This document shows, piece after piece, positions 27,157 through 36,688 of a stretch of 64,000 nucleotides of DNA (position 1 is the first letter of the stretch; every line of letters starts with the position of its first letter). The DNA is from Lysinibacillus sp. SGAir0095. GTDB lineage: Bacteria > Bacillota > Bacilli > Bacillales_A > Planococcaceae. A model generated the notes under the pieces. It saw only the letters and a list, made by a program, of their open reading frames with translations, did no database searches and was not told where the DNA came from. The stretch spans positions 1,202,001 to 1,266,000 of the forward strand of contig NZ_CP028083.1 in NCBI RefSeq assembly GCF_005491425.1. The letters are read 5' to 3'. The position numbers were made by a program, and so were the translations under genes.

Positions 27157-28132
27157 TGGAATGGGTGGCGATAATGCACCAAAGGCAATCGTTGAAGGTG
27201 TATTGCTTGCATTAGAAGAATTTCCAAACATTGAAATACAGCTGTATGGTAAACAGCAGGAATTACAGCCTTTTCTAAAAGAGCATGCCCGTCTAGAAGT
27301 GATACATTGCGAAGAAGTTGTTGAAGCAGAAGATGATCCGGCTCGTGCAGTACGTCGCAAAAAAGATTCATCGATGACGAAAATACTTGAAGCAGTGACT
27401 GATAACCGTGCAGATGCATGTTTATCAGCTGGTAATACAGGTGCTTTAATGGCAGGCGGCCTATTTAAAGTAGGTCGGATTGAAGGTGTGACGCGTCCAG
27501 CATTGGCTACAACTTTACCAACGATTGATGGACAAGGTTTTTTAATGCTTGATCTAGGTGCCAATGCCGATGCCAAACCAGAGAACCTTCTACAGTACGC
27601 CATAATGGGCTATATTTATGCAAAAAAAGTAAGAGGCATCGACAATCCTCGAGTAGGATTATTGAATATCGGTACAGAAGATAAAAAAGGGAACGATTTA
27701 ACAAAGCAAGCGTTTACTTTGTTGAAAGAATCGAATATCAATTTTATTGGCAATGTCGAGGCGCGTGACCTATTAGACAATGTCGCTGATGTTGTTGTAA
27801 CAGACGGTTTTACTGGAAATATGGTCCTAAAATCAATCGAAGGTACAGCAGGCGCAATGATGTCCATGCTAAAAGAAGCATTTATGGCATCCGCTAAAAC
27901 CAAAATTGGTGCAGTACTTATGAAAACTGAATTAAAGAAACTAAAAGGTAAATTAGATTATTCGGAGCATGGGGGTGCGGCACTTTTCGGCCTCAAAGCA
28001 CCAGTTATTAAAGCACATGGCTCATCTAATGCAAGAGCAATTTATAGTGCAATTCGCCAAGCATCCATTATGGTCGAGCATAATGTAACAGATGTGATTA
28101 CAGAAACAATTGCACAAACTGAACAACAATAA
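27140..28132 (+). CDS. plsX: Phosphate acyltransferase PlsX
   Basis: Makes acyl-phosphate from acyl-ACP for PlsY, starting phospholipid synthesis. ATG at 27140 gives [20 protein letters not shown], the invariant N-terminus, and 330 residues; the ribosome site is CAGGTGAC inside fapR. Further motifs: [53 protein letters not shown]. Confidence 0.97.
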   Translation: MKLAIDGMGGDNAPKAIVEGVLLALEEFPNIEIQLYGKQQELQPFLKEHARLEVIHCEEVVEAEDDPARAVRRKKDSSMTKILEAVTDNRADACLSAGNTGALMAGGLFKVGRIEGVTRPALATTLPTIDGQGFLMLDLGANADAKPENLLQYAIMGYIYAKKVRGIDNPRVGLLNIGTEDKKGNDLTKQAFTLLKESNINFIGNVEARDLLDNVADVVVTDGFTGNMVLKSIEGTAGAMMSMLKEAFMASAKTKIGAVLMKTELKKLKGKLDYSEHGGAALFGLKAPVIKAHGSSNARAIYSAIRQASIMVEHNVTDVITETIAQTEQQ

Positions 28133-28185
28133 ATCCGTTTTATATAAGGGGATAAAGGGATACGTTTTAGAAAAGGGGATTGGAT

Positions 28186-29136
28186 ATGACAAAAATAGCT
28201 TTTATTTTTCCGGGTCAAGGCTCTCAGCAAGTAGGAATGGGGCAAGAATTCGTTCAAAATAACGAAGAAAGTAAAGCCTTTTATGAAAAGTGCGATGAGG
28301 TTCTGCAATTTTCTTTATCGGACTTAATGTTAAATGGTCCTGCTGAGGAATTGACACTTACTTACAATGCACAGCCTGCATTATTAACAACTGGGGTAAT
28401 GGTAGCTCAAAAGCTAATAAATGCCGGAGTCAAACCAGATTATACGGCAGGTCATTCATTAGGTGAATACAGTGCGTTTGTTACTTCAGGTGCACTTTCC
28501 TTTGAAGATGCAGTCTTAACTGTTCATAAACGCGGTTTATTCATGAATGAGGCTGTTCCAGCTGGAGAAGGAGCTATGGCAGCAATTCTTGGTCTGGATG
28601 CAGAAAGCCTGAAAGAGGTTTGTGATAAAATCACTGCAGAAGGAAATGTAGTTCAACTGGCGAATTTAAACTGCCCAGGGCAAATTGTAATCTCGGGTAC
28701 TAAAGCGGGAGTTGAAAAAGCTTCTGTAGCAGCTAAAGAAGCTGGAGCAAAACGTGCTATTCCTTTAGTAGTGAGTGGACCTTTCCATTCTGAACTAATG
28801 CGTGAGGCTGCAGAGAAATTACAAGAAGTGATTGATGTGATTGAAATTAAAGCACCTCATACTCCAATTATTAGTAATGTAGGGGCAGATTTATTAGAGG
28901 ATTCGGCAGCTATTAAAAGTGAAATGATCGAACAAGTATATAGTCCAGTATTATGGGAAGACGATGTTAGAAAATTATTAGATCTAGGTGTAACAACCTT
29001 TATAGAATGTGGACCTGGAAAAGTACTTTCAGGGCTAGTGAAAAAAGTGGATCGTTCTGTCAAAACATACTGTGTTTATGATGAAGCATCCTTACAAGAA
29101 GTTATTGAAGCGATTGGAGTGAACCAGGTTGGGTAA
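28186..29136 (+). CDS. fabD: Malonyl-CoA:ACP transacylase FabD
   Basis: Loads malonyl groups on ACP. ATG at 28186, 6 bases after AAAAGGGGA, gives [19 protein letters not shown] and 316 residues. Catalytic Ser is in GHSLGEY; the active-site His is in [10 protein letters not shown]. Motif [12 protein letters not shown] is present. Overlaps fabG by 8 bases. Confidence 0.97.
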   Translation: MTKIAFIFPGQGSQQVGMGQEFVQNNEESKAFYEKCDEVLQFSLSDLMLNGPAEELTLTYNAQPALLTTGVMVAQKLINAGVKPDYTAGHSLGEYSAFVTSGALSFEDAVLTVHKRGLFMNEAVPAGEGAMAAILGLDAESLKEVCDKITAEGNVVQLANLNCPGQIVISGTKAGVEKASVAAKEAGAKRAIPLVVSGPFHSELMREAAEKLQEVIDVIEIKAPHTPIISNVGADLLEDSAAIKSEMIEQVYSPVLWEDDVRKLLDLGVTTFIECGPGKVLSGLVKKVDRSVKTYCVYDEASLQEVIEAIGVNQVG

Positions 29137-29875
29137 ATTAGATGGGAAAACAGCCGTCGTAACGGGCGCATCTCGTGGAATTGGACGAGCTATCGCACTA
29201 CAGCTTGCTGTAGAAGGAGCCAATGTGGTCGTGAATTTCAGTGGCAGCGAACAAAAAGCGATTGAAGTAGTGAAAGAGATTCAAAATCTTGGTTCAAATG
29301 CCATTGCTGTTCAAGCCAATATTTCAGATAGTGAATCAGTTCAAGAGTTAATGAATGCTGCAATGGAACAGTTTGGTTCTATCGACATACTAGTCAATAA
29401 TGCGGGTATTACACGTGATAATCTTCTAATGCGTATGAAGGAAGATGAATGGGATGATGTGATTAATACCAATTTAAAAGGTGTGTTTTTATGCACGAAA
29501 GCTGTTACACGTCAAATGATGAAGCAACGTGCAGGACGTATTATTAACATCTCTTCAATTGTTGGGGTAATGGGTAATGCTGGCCAGGCAAATTATGTTG
29601 CAGCTAAAGCTGGAGTAATTGGCCTAACTAAAACCACTGCAAGAGAGCTAGCTTCGCGTAATATTTTAGTCAATGCGATTGCGCCAGGCTTCATAACGAC
29701 TGAAATGACTGATACTTTACCAGAAGATGTGAAAAGCTCAATGCTATCTCAAATCCCATTAGCTAAACTGGGTAATCCTGAGGATATCGCTAAAGCTGTA
29801 GTATTCTTAGCTTCAGACGATGCAAGCTATATGACAGGTCAAACCCTGCATATTGACGGCGGAATGTATATGTAA
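29129..29875 (+). CDS. fabG: 3-oxoacyl-[ACP] reductase FabG
   Basis: NADPH-dependent SDR reductase of fatty-acid elongation. 248 residues with [12 protein letters not shown] (cofactor site), [24 protein letters not shown], catalytic Tyr and Lys in YVAAKAG, and the C-terminal [15 protein letters not shown]. It starts at TTG 29129 inside the fabD end, preceded by GGAGTG. Confidence 0.97.
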   Translation: MGKLDGKTAVVTGASRGIGRAIALQLAVEGANVVVNFSGSEQKAIEVVKEIQNLGSNAIAVQANISDSESVQELMNAAMEQFGSIDILVNNAGITRDNLLMRMKEDEWDDVINTNLKGVFLCTKAVTRQMMKQRAGRIINISSIVGVMGNAGQANYVAAKAGVIGLTKTTARELASRNILVNAIAPGFITTEMTDTLPEDVKSSMLSQIPLAKLGNPEDIAKAVVFLASDDASYMTGQTLHIDGGMYM

Positions 29876-29887
29876 TTTTGATGGAAA

Positions 29888-29917
29888 TTGACATTGAATC
29901 TATTATTAATCTATGTT
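29888..29917 (+). promoter_or_regulatory. Candidate promoter of acpP
   Basis: A consensus TTGACA (29888-29893) is 18 bases from TATGTT (29912-29917), about 85 bases before acpP. A TATAAT at 29973-29978 without a good -35 is an alternative. A separate promoter would fit the high expression known for ACP. Confidence 0.4.
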
Positions 29918-30002
29918 TGTAATTATGATTTGAATATTTTTTTGCTCTAAGTTTTTGCCAAATATAGTTTTCTATAATATTATTTGAGGGGAGGTGAACG
30001 AT

Positions 30003-30239
30003 TTGGCTACAGTATTAGAACGTGTTACAAAAGTTGTCGTTGACCGTTTAGGTGTTGACGAAAGCGAAGTAAAAGTAGAAGCTTCTTTCCGTGAGGATTT
30101 AGGAGCAGACTCATTAGACGTTGTTGAATTAGTAATGGAACTTGAAGATGAGTTTGATATGGAAATTTCAGATGAAGATGCTGAAAAAATTGCAACTGTT
30201 GGCGACGCTATCAGTTACATTGAAACTAAAGTAAGCTAA
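30003..30239 (+). CDS. acpP: Acyl carrier protein
   Basis: Carries growing acyl chains on 4'-phosphopantetheine. TTG at 30003, 6 bases after a strong GGGGAGGTGA, gives [20 protein letters not shown] and 78 residues. The prosthetic group attaches to Ser in [10 protein letters not shown]. The acidic helix II ([19 protein letters not shown]) is nearly identical to B. subtilis AcpP. A GTG nine bases earlier overlaps the ribosome site and is unlikely. Confidence 0.97.
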   Translation: MATVLERVTKVVVDRLGVDESEVKVEASFREDLGADSLDVVELVMELEDEFDMEISDEDAEKIATVGDAISYIETKVS

Positions 30240-30291
30240 TTAACTTCATTTTCACAGCCTATGAGTGTCGCGACCTGCACAAAAAAGGCTA

Positions 30292-30324
30292 ATTGACCTG
30301 CAAACTGCAGGTCAATGCTATAAT
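30292..30324 (+). promoter_or_regulatory. Palindrome-covered extended -10 promoter between acpP and rnc
   Basis: The arms ATTGACCTGCA (30292-30302) and TGCAGGTCAAT (30306-30316) form a perfect 11-bp inverted repeat with a 3-base centre. Immediately after it lies TGCTATAAT, a consensus extended -10 (TATAAT 30319-30324). The left arm doubles as a TTGACC -35 at a long 20-base spacing. A third half-site GACCTGCA lies at 30271-30278. This looks like a repressor-controlled promoter; I do not recognise the operator. Confidence 0.6.
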
Positions 30325-30330
30325 AATCTA

Positions 30331-30413
30331 GGCGCACATGCGCAACAGCGCATGAGATATAGAGGCACGGTTTTAGCATTCTTACGAAAAGCGAAAACTT
30401 TGTGCCTCTTTTT
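30331..30413 (+). ncRNA. Candidate small RNA of about 83 nt
   Basis: Downstream of the extended -10 the predicted transcript would begin near 30331. It contains a compact hairpin CATGCGC-AACA-GCGCATG (30337-30354) and then a strong terminator at 30361-30413. No ribosome-binding site or reasonable frame exists inside; the only frame is five codons. The simpler reading is that the terminator serves acpP and the upstream elements belong to rnc regulation. Confidence 0.4.
30361..30413 (+). terminator. Strong terminator between acpP and rnc
   Basis: AGAGGCAC (30361-30368) and GTGCCTCT (30402-30409) form a perfect outer stem, with an inner GTTTT/AAAAC pairing, followed by TTTTT. It ends acpP transcription, a candidate small RNA, or both. 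Confidence 0.85.
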
Positions 30414-30449
30414 ATATTAGTTTGGCGTATAATTAAAGAAAAGTTGAAT

Positions 30450-30484
30450 TTCTAACGGTTTACAAGGTAAACTATACGTTAGAA
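30450..30484 (+). promoter_or_regulatory. Nested inverted repeat in the rnc leader
   Basis: TTCTAACG (30450-30457) pairs with CGTTAGAA (30477-30484), and directly inside it GTTTAC (30458-30463) pairs with GTAAAC (30467-30472), leaving TATA as a one-sided bulge. The total is 14 bp. It ends 7 bases before the ribosome site of rnc, and a TATAAT at 30428-30433 could start the transcript just upstream. Confidence 0.5.
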
Positions 30485-30507
30485 TCTATTAGGAAGGCCG
30501 ATTGTTC

Positions 30508-31269
30508 ATGACAATAAGAAAAAAAGGTAATAATCAAAAAATTGGTGTATTGCCTGAAAAAGTAAGACATCAATTTGAATACTTGCAAGAGGAGCTAAAT
30601 ATTTATTTTCGAAATAAAAGTTTACTTTACCAAGCTTTTACGCATTCATCTTATGTGAATGAGCATCGTCGAAAATTATTTACCGACAATGAAAGACTAG
30701 AGTTTTTGGGAGACGCTGTATTAGAACTTTCTGTATCTAAATACCTTTTTGAAAGATATCCACATATGAGTGAAGGAGAACTAACAAAGCTTCGTGCTTC
30801 TATCGTTTGTGAACCGTCATTGGTTATTTTTGCTAACGAATTAAATTTTGGTAAATATGTGCTATTAGGAAAAGGTGAGGAGCTTACAGGTGGTCGGGAA
30901 CGTCCTGCACTTTTAGCCGATGTTTTTGAATCATTTATAGGTGCACTTTATTTAGATCAAGGTCTAGAAAATGTTGTTGAATTTTTAGAACGAATTGTAT
31001 TCCCAAAAGTAGAAGTCGGTGCTTTTTCGCATGTGATGGATTTCAAAAGTCAACTGCAAGAAATGGTTCAACAATCAAACAATGGCACATTGCATTATGA
31101 AATTGTCGATGAAAAAGGACCAGCACACAATCGTACATTCGTATCCCGTGTTTTATTAAATGACAAGGAATTAGGAATAGGACGAGGAAAATCAAAGAAA
31201 GAGGCTGAGCAACAAGCTGCGCAAAATGCGATGGTGACATTGAATCAGTCTAGCATTAAGGAGGAATAA
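30508..31269 (+). CDS. rnc: Ribonuclease III
   Basis: Cleaves double-stranded RNA in rRNA processing and antisense regulation. ATG 30508 lies 10 bases after AGGAAGG and is preferred over a TTG 6 bases earlier; 253 residues. The catalytic signature [14 protein letters not shown] is near 65, with a second acidic cluster [17 protein letters not shown]-terminal dsRNA-binding domain (about 180-248) has GPAHNRTF and [16 protein letters not shown]. smc starts 1 base after the stop. Confidence 0.97.
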   Translation: MTIRKKGNNQKIGVLPEKVRHQFEYLQEELNIYFRNKSLLYQAFTHSSYVNEHRRKLFTDNERLEFLGDAVLELSVSKYLFERYPHMSEGELTKLRASIVCEPSLVIFANELNFGKYVLLGKGEELTGGRERPALLADVFESFIGALYLDQGLENVVEFLERIVFPKVEVGAFSHVMDFKSQLQEMVQQSNNGTLHYEIVDEKGPAHNRTFVSRVLLNDKELGIGRGKSKKEAEQQAAQNAMVTLNQSSIKEE

Positions 31270-31270
31270 T

Positions 31271-34200
31271 ATGTTCCTTAAACGACTTGAAGTAATAGGC
31301 TTTAAATCGTTTGCTGATCGTATTGGTATTGATTTCGTTCCTGGTGTAACGGCAGTAGTTGGCCCAAATGGTAGTGGGAAGAGTAATGTAACGGATTCGA
31401 TACGATGGGTTTTAGGGGAACAATCTGCGAAATCACTACGTGGATCTAAGATGGAAGATGTAATTTTTGCTGGTAGTGAATCAAGAAAACCGCTTAATTT
31501 TGCCGAAGTAACACTTGTTCTAGACAATCAGGATGAACAAGTCCCGATACCTTTTACTGAAATTAGTGTAACGAGACGTGTGTATCGTTCAGGTGATAGC
31601 GAATATTTGCTAAATAACCAGCAATGTCGCCTGAAGGATATTACGGACTTGTTTATGGATTCGGGGTTAGGAAAAGAAGCATTCTCAATAATTTCACAAG
31701 GACGCGTAGACGAAATTTTAAATAGTCGACCAGATGATCGAAGAACGATTTTTGAAGAAGCAGCCGGTGTCTTGAAGTATAAGAATCGCAAGAAAAAAGC
31801 GGAGCATAAATTGGTTGAAACAGATGAGAATCTACATAGGGTCTTAGATATTTTACATGAATTGGATAGTCGCTTAGAGCCATTGCAAATCCAGGCTTCA
31901 AGTGCAAAAGATTATGTGCGTATGACAGAGGAATTAAAGGAATCTGACATTGCTCTAACTGTTAACGATCTTTTAGTCCATGCAAATGATCTACAACAAA
32001 TCAATGCAGACTATCAGCAGTTAAAATCAACAGAGCAACAGCATGCAGCAGAAATTTCAAAGGATGAAGCAAAGCTGGATACCATTCGTGTGAAATTAAA
32101 AGAAATTGATGATGTGCTAGATACTGCTCAGGAACAACTAGTTGAAGCAAGCTCCGAGGTTGAACGTTGGGAAGGTCGTAAAGCGCTGATGAAAGAGAAG
32201 CGCTCCAACGCAGAAAAGCAATTATATCAATTACAGCAATCACTACGCGTTGCACAAGAGCAAGAAGAATCCCTCACAGCAAGTGAAGAAGAGAAAAAGG
32301 CACAGTTTGCCAGCAAGCAAAAAGAAGTTCAAAAGCTAAAGCTTGAAATAAAGCAGCTAGAATTAACCTTAAATTCTTCTGCATCTGAAATTGAAAAAGA
32401 AATTGATCAATCAAAAGATTTATATATCGATTTGTTAAATGAAGAAGCGACAGTAAAAAACGAATTAAAACATATCGAGCAACAATTGACTCAACAGCTA
32501 GAAACAGCTGAACGTATGAATGACCGTTCAACAGAAATGGTAAAAAAACTTGAGGAAATCACTTCAGTTAAATTGGGACTGGAATCTGCTCTTAAACATG
32601 TTGAATCTCAGCTTAAAGAAAAACTAGATCACCATGAAATTGTTCAATTGAAGTTAAATAAAACTGTATCTTCCTTTGACGAGAAACAGAAAATGCTGTA
32701 TCAGGCTTATCAACATCAGCAACAATTAAAGGCCCGTAAAGAAACATTGGCGGAGCTTGAGGCTGATTTTTCTGGTTTCTTCCAAGGGGTAAAAGAAATT
32801 CTTTTAGCCCGCGAACGAGGAGAACTTTTTGGAATTGAAGGTGCCGTAGCAGAGTTAATTCATGTGGAAGGGAAGTACTCGAAAGCTATTGAAACTGCTT
32901 TAGGTGCAGCTTCCCAACATATTGTAACCAATACAGAACAAGATGCTCAAAAAGCAATTGGCTGGCTTAAAGCAAAACGAGCAGGACGAGCAACGTTTTT
33001 ACCTAAAACAGTTATGAAGTCCCGTAAGCTTACAACCGCTCAATTTGGTCCTGCAGTTGACCATCCCGCATTTATAAGTCTAGCTGTTGATTTAGTTGAA
33101 TTTGATGAATCAAATCGTACAATCGCAGAAAATCTTCTGGGAAATGTACTTGTAGCATCAAATCTAGAAGGTGCAAGTCAAATTGCCCGAAGCTGTGGTT
33201 TTAGGTATCGCGTTGTCACTGTAGATGGTGATATTGTAAATGCTGGTGGTTCTTTAACTGGTGGTGCATCCAAGCAGCAATCTTCTTTATTCACTCGAAA
33301 AGCTGAGCTTGATCAATTAACAAGTAATCTTGAAAAAATGGAGAAATCCATTGCTCAAGCTGAAAAGGCAGTAGCTTCGGAGAAAGAAGAAGTGGCTATT
33401 TTACGTGATCAGCTTGAAGCCTTAAAGCTTGAAGGGGAAGGGGTACGTAAGGAAGAAATGTCTTTACGTGCACAGTTATTTGAAATTGGAATGGAAGAGA
33501 AAAACTTAAAAGCGACGGTCAATGTTACATCGAGCGAGCAAAATTCCATGACATCAAGAAAAACAACACTGCTTCAGCAAAAGGAAGAGGCTACGAAACG
33601 GTTAGAGCAGTTAAAACATGAGCTTGAAGAAATAAACCAAAAAGTAGCGCATTTAAGTGAATTAAAAACGAAAAGTGAAAGTGAGAAGGATTCTTTAAGA
33701 GAGTCCTCTGCTCAAAAACGATCAGAGCTGGCGGTAGTTCAGGAGCAGCTTAGTCAGCTGCAAATTGCCACAGCTGAGCTTGCTTTACAGCGTTCAAAAG
33801 CCGTGCAGCAAGTTACTTCACTTACACAAGAAATCAAATGGCTTCAAAATGAGGATAGTAATGGTCCTACAGATGAAGAAATTGAAATTACGGTTCTGGA
33901 ATGGACCGAGAAAAAAGAAGCTTTAACGTCAAACATACAAACAAACCGTAATTTGCGTTACGAGCATCAACAAGTATTAGCGCAGTTAGAAGAACAGCTA
34001 AAAGAATTGCAACGAATTCATAAGGGCTTCTTAGAAAGCTTAAGAACTGTTGAAGTGAAGGCAAGTAAAATTGAATTTGAAATAAACCGCCTACACACAC
34101 TTCTTGAGGAGCAATATGAACTTGGTTTTGAAGAGGCTCGTGAACAAGCCATTGAAATCGAGGACGTTGAACAGATTCGCCGTAAAGTGAAGCTGTTAAA

Positions 34201-34831
34201 ACAATCAATCGAAGAGCTTGGACCAGTCAATCTTACGGCAATTGAAGAGTATGATAGAGTATTAGAGCGTCATACCTTCTTAACGGAGCAACGCAATGAT
34301 TTATTAGAGGCTCAAGAGACTTTACATGAAGCAATTCGTGAAATGGATGAAGAAATGTCTCTTCGTTTCAGAGAATCCTTCACAATGATTCAAGCACAGT
34401 TCAGACATGTTTTCCGAGAGTTATTTGGTGGTGGACAAGCTGATTTAGTACTGCTTGATCCGGAAAGACTGCTGGATACGGGAATTGAAATTGTTGCACA
34501 ACCACCAGGTAAAAAGCTTCAAAATTTAAGTTTATTATCAGGTGGAGAAAGAGCTTTAACGGCGATTGCGTTATTATTTGCCATTTTAAACACGCGTCCG
34601 GTTCCGTTTGTAATTCTAGATGAAGTTGAAGCGGCATTGGATGAAGCAAATGTACAGCGCTATAGTGATTATTTAAAGAAATTAAGTAGTGAAACTCAAT
34701 TTATTGTCATTACACACCGTAAAGGTACTATGGAAGGTGCAGACGTACTCTACGGTATTACAATGCAAGAATCTGGAGTATCGAAACTTGTATCAGTAAA
34801 ACTGGAAGAAGAAGCAGCACTTGTCAGATAG
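31271..34831 (+). CDS. smc: Chromosome segregation protein SMC
   Basis: Condensin ATPase that aligns chromosome arms. The 1186 residues show N-terminal Walker A VVGPNGSGKSNVTDSI (about 30-45), long coiled coils, a hinge at about 505-670 (GVKEILLARERGELFGIEG through AGGSLTGG), and C-terminal LSGGERALTAIALLFAI plus Walker B VILDEVEAALDEANV. GAGG precedes ATG. Cotranscribed with rnc. Confidence 0.98.
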   Translation: MFLKRLEVIGFKSFADRIGIDFVPGVTAVVGPNGSGKSNVTDSIRWVLGEQSAKSLRGSKMEDVIFAGSESRKPLNFAEVTLVLDNQDEQVPIPFTEISVTRRVYRSGDSEYLLNNQQCRLKDITDLFMDSGLGKEAFSIISQGRVDEILNSRPDDRRTIFEEAAGVLKYKNRKKKAEHKLVETDENLHRVLDILHELDSRLEPLQIQASSAKDYVRMTEELKESDIALTVNDLLVHANDLQQINADYQQLKSTEQQHAAEISKDEAKLDTIRVKLKEIDDVLDTAQEQLVEASSEVERWEGRKALMKEKRSNAEKQLYQLQQSLRVAQEQEESLTASEEEKKAQFASKQKEVQKLKLEIKQLELTLNSSASEIEKEIDQSKDLYIDLLNEEATVKNELKHIEQQLTQQLETAERMNDRSTEMVKKLEEITSVKLGLESALKHVESQLKEKLDHHEIVQLKLNKTVSSFDEKQKMLYQAYQHQQQLKARKETLAELEADFSGFFQGVKEILLARERGELFGIEGAVAELIHVEGKYSKAIETALGAASQHIVTNTEQDAQKAIGWLKAKRAGRATFLPKTVMKSRKLTTAQFGPAVDHPAFISLAVDLVEFDESNRTIAENLLGNVLVASNLEGASQIARSCGFRYRVVTVDGDIVNAGGSLTGGASKQQSSLFTRKAELDQLTSNLEKMEKSIAQAEKAVASEKEEVAILRDQLEALKLEGEGVRKEEMSLRAQLFEIGMEEKNLKATVNVTSSEQNSMTSRKTTLLQQKEEATKRLEQLKHELEEINQKVAHLSELKTKSESEKDSLRESSAQKRSELAVVQEQLSQLQIATAELALQRSKAVQQVTSLTQEIKWLQNEDSNGPTDEEIEITVLEWTEKKEALTSNIQTNRNLRYEHQQVLAQLEEQLKELQRIHKGFLESLRTVEVKASKIEFEINRLHTLLEEQYELGFEEAREQAIEIEDVEQIRRKVKLLKQSIEELGPVNLTAIEEYDRVLERHTFLTEQRNDLLEAQETLHEAIREMDEEMSLRFRESFTMIQAQFRHVFRELFGGGQADLVLLDPERLLDTGIEIVAQPPGKKLQNLSLLSGGERALTAIALLFAILNTRPVPFVILDEVEAALDEANVQRYSDYLKKLSSETQFIVITHRKGTMEGADVLYGITMQESGVSKLVSVKLEEEAALVR

Positions 34832-34857
34832 AAAATTATCTGGATAAGTGTGATGAT

Positions 34858-34888
34858 GGCTTATCGATCAAAGATTTGTAGATAAGCC
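34858..34888 (+). terminator. Hairpin between smc and ftsY
   Basis: GGCTTATC and GATAAGCC form a perfect 8-bp stem with a 15-base loop, but the tail CCATTTTC is poor in T. It is probably a weak terminator or a partial barrier rather than a full stop, since smc-ftsY are often cotranscribed. Confidence 0.4.
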
Positions 34889-34921
34889 CCATTTTCTAAT
34901 AGACATAAGGAGCGAAAGTTA

Positions 34922-36163
34922 ATGAGCTTTTTTAAACGACTAAAAGAAAAGTTAACTGGCAGTACTGAAGAAGAAAAAGTTCAACAAGAACAAGCTGAAC
35001 ATCTTGAGGCCGAGCCAGAACAAGATGCAGTTAACGCTTTAGAAGCAGTCACAGAAGAACCCACTGTCATTACCAATGAAGTGATTGAACAGGTGATCGA
35101 AGAAATTGAGGAAGCTGTAGAGGAACCCGTAGAAGAATTGGCGCCAGTGGAAGAAAATCTACCTGCTGCTGTTGAAGAGGTAGAGGAAAAAAAGCCATCT
35201 GCATGGTCGATTACACAAAAATTTAAAAACGGTCTAGCGAAAACACGCGATTCTTTCACATCAAAAGTGAATGATTTGGTAGCACGTTACCGTAAAGTAG
35301 ATGAAGACTTCTTTGAAGAATTGGAAGAAGTTTTACTTCAAGCAGACGTTGGGTTTGAAACAGTAATGGAGCTAATGGATAAATTACGCTTCGAAGTGCA
35401 ACGTAAAAACATCAAGGATACAGAAGGAATTCAAGCAATAATTTCTGAAAAACTTGTTGAAATCTACGAAGCAGGCGAAGAGAATACTACTGAGTTAAAT
35501 ATGCAGCCTAATGGGGAACTAACGGTAATCTTATTTGTTGGGGTAAATGGTGTTGGGAAAACAACAACGATTGGGAAACTGGCACACCGTTTATCCAAAG
35601 AAGGAAAATCTGTTCTACTAGCAGCAGGTGATACATTCCGTGCAGGTGCCATTGATCAATTGCAGGTTTGGGGAGACCGTGTTGGTTGTGAAGTAGTTAA
35701 ACAATCAGAAGGTTCAGACCCGGCTGCTGTAATTTATGATGCAATCGCGGCTGCTAAAAAACGTGGAGCGGACGTATTAATCTGTGATACAGCTGGTCGA
35801 CTACAAAACAAGGTAAACTTAATGAAAGAGCTTGAAAAAGTGCACCGCGTAATTGCTCGTGAAATTCCAGATGCACCTCATGAAGTTTTACTGGCACTTG
35901 ATGCAACTACTGGTCAAAATGCTCTAATCCAAGCTCAAACATTTAAAGAAGCGACGAATGTAACGGGTATTGTGTTAACGAAGCTGGATGGCACTGCTAA
36001 AGGTGGTATTGTATTAGCAATTCGCAACAAACTTCACATCCCAGTAAAATTTGTTGGACTTGGCGAAAAAATGGATGACCTTCAACCATTCGACGCAGAA
36101 CGTTACGTATACGGACTGTTCGCAGAAGGCTTAGAAAAAGAGCTAGAAAAAATTGAAGACTAG
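34922..36163 (+). CDS. ftsY: Signal recognition particle receptor FtsY
   Basis: GTPase that docks SRP-ribosome complexes at the membrane. The 413 residues begin with a basic membrane-targeting start (MSFFKRLKEKL), then an acidic A domain (about 15-90, rich in Glu and Val). This is followed by the N domain and the G domain with GVNGVGKTTTIGKLAHRL, DTFRAGAIDQL, DTAGRLQNK, TKLDGTAKGG and GLGEKMDDLQPF. AAGGAGCG precedes ATG. Confidence 0.97.
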   Translation: MSFFKRLKEKLTGSTEEEKVQQEQAEHLEAEPEQDAVNALEAVTEEPTVITNEVIEQVIEEIEEAVEEPVEELAPVEENLPAAVEEVEEKKPSAWSITQKFKNGLAKTRDSFTSKVNDLVARYRKVDEDFFEELEEVLLQADVGFETVMELMDKLRFEVQRKNIKDTEGIQAIISEKLVEIYEAGEENTTELNMQPNGELTVILFVGVNGVGKTTTIGKLAHRLSKEGKSVLLAAGDTFRAGAIDQLQVWGDRVGCEVVKQSEGSDPAAVIYDAIAAAKKRGADVLICDTAGRLQNKVNLMKELEKVHRVIAREIPDAPHEVLLALDATTGQNALIQAQTFKEATNVTGIVLTKLDGTAKGGIVLAIRNKLHIPVKFVGLGEKMDDLQPFDAERYVYGLFAEGLEKELEKIED

Positions 36164-36171
36164 ATGATTAA

Positions 36172-36220
36172 GACTATTTCAGTATTCGCGATGTAGATTG
36201 CGATACTGGAATAGTTTTTT
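36172..36220 (+). terminator. Terminator of ftsY
   Basis: ACTATTTCAGTAT(t)CGC and GCGATACTGGAATAGT pair over about 16 bp with one bulged base and one wobble, around a 10-base loop, followed by TTTTTT. Confidence 0.88.
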
Positions 36221-36331
36221 ATTATTTGATGAGCTAAAATCATGCCGTTGAGATGAGAGAAAAGCTACTGAAAGGAACTGCTTTGAATAGTTGAGTGACA
36301 CATTAATCGATAGTAACTAATTCCAACCGTG

Positions 36332-36536
36332 TATAAGACAAACCAGTGAAGGAAAAGTCGCGAAATGTCCAATAGTGGCCTTCTATATGACAAATCAGAG
36401 AGGAAGACCACCGAAGTGTCCAATAGAGTCTAGCTATAGTACAAATCAGTAAAGGAAAAGCCTTGAAATTGTCTAATAGAACCTGTCTATAGCACTAATC
36501 TTTGAAACAGTCCGTCTGAAGTGCCTCAAAGAGCAG
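36332..36536. repeat. Degenerate tandem repeat, about four 52-bp units
   Basis: Units begin TATA at 36332, 36384, 36435 and 36488 (lengths 52, 51, 53, about 49). The shared core reads TATAnnACAAATCAGTnAAGG, a short spacer, GAAATGTCCAATAG and a variable end. The last unit is most decayed. No ribosome site or continuous frame supports coding. Confidence 0.6.
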
Positions 36537-36668
36537 AATTATGAAGAAATAAGTGTACGAGATGCAACTCGGAAGCGAGATGAACAATCTACAATTCAAA
36601 TATAAGACTCCAACTCCCGACTCCCATACACTCTAAAACTCATCCTACTTAACTAACAGAATGTTTAG

Positions 36669-36688
36669 TATAATTTAATTGTATACAA
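36669..36688 (+). promoter_or_regulatory. Candidate MFS gene promoter with palindrome TTGTATACAA
   Basis: TATAAT (36669-36674) lies about 45 bases before the MFS start, with no clear -35. A perfect 10-bp palindrome TTGTATACAA at 36679-36688 covers the expected start site and could be an operator. GTATAC-centred sites are seen with some GntR-type regulators, but that link is speculative. Confidence 0.35.

Noticed and set aside
27127..27603. 158-codon antisense frame inside plsX
   Set aside because: Shadow of plsX on the other strand with no ribosome site or recognisable motifs.
30337..30354. Five-codon leader peptide (ATG CGC AAC AGC GCA TGA) inside the acpP-rnc cassette
   Set aside because: The ATG is in a hairpin arm only about 8 nt from the predicted RNA start, with no room for a ribosome site.
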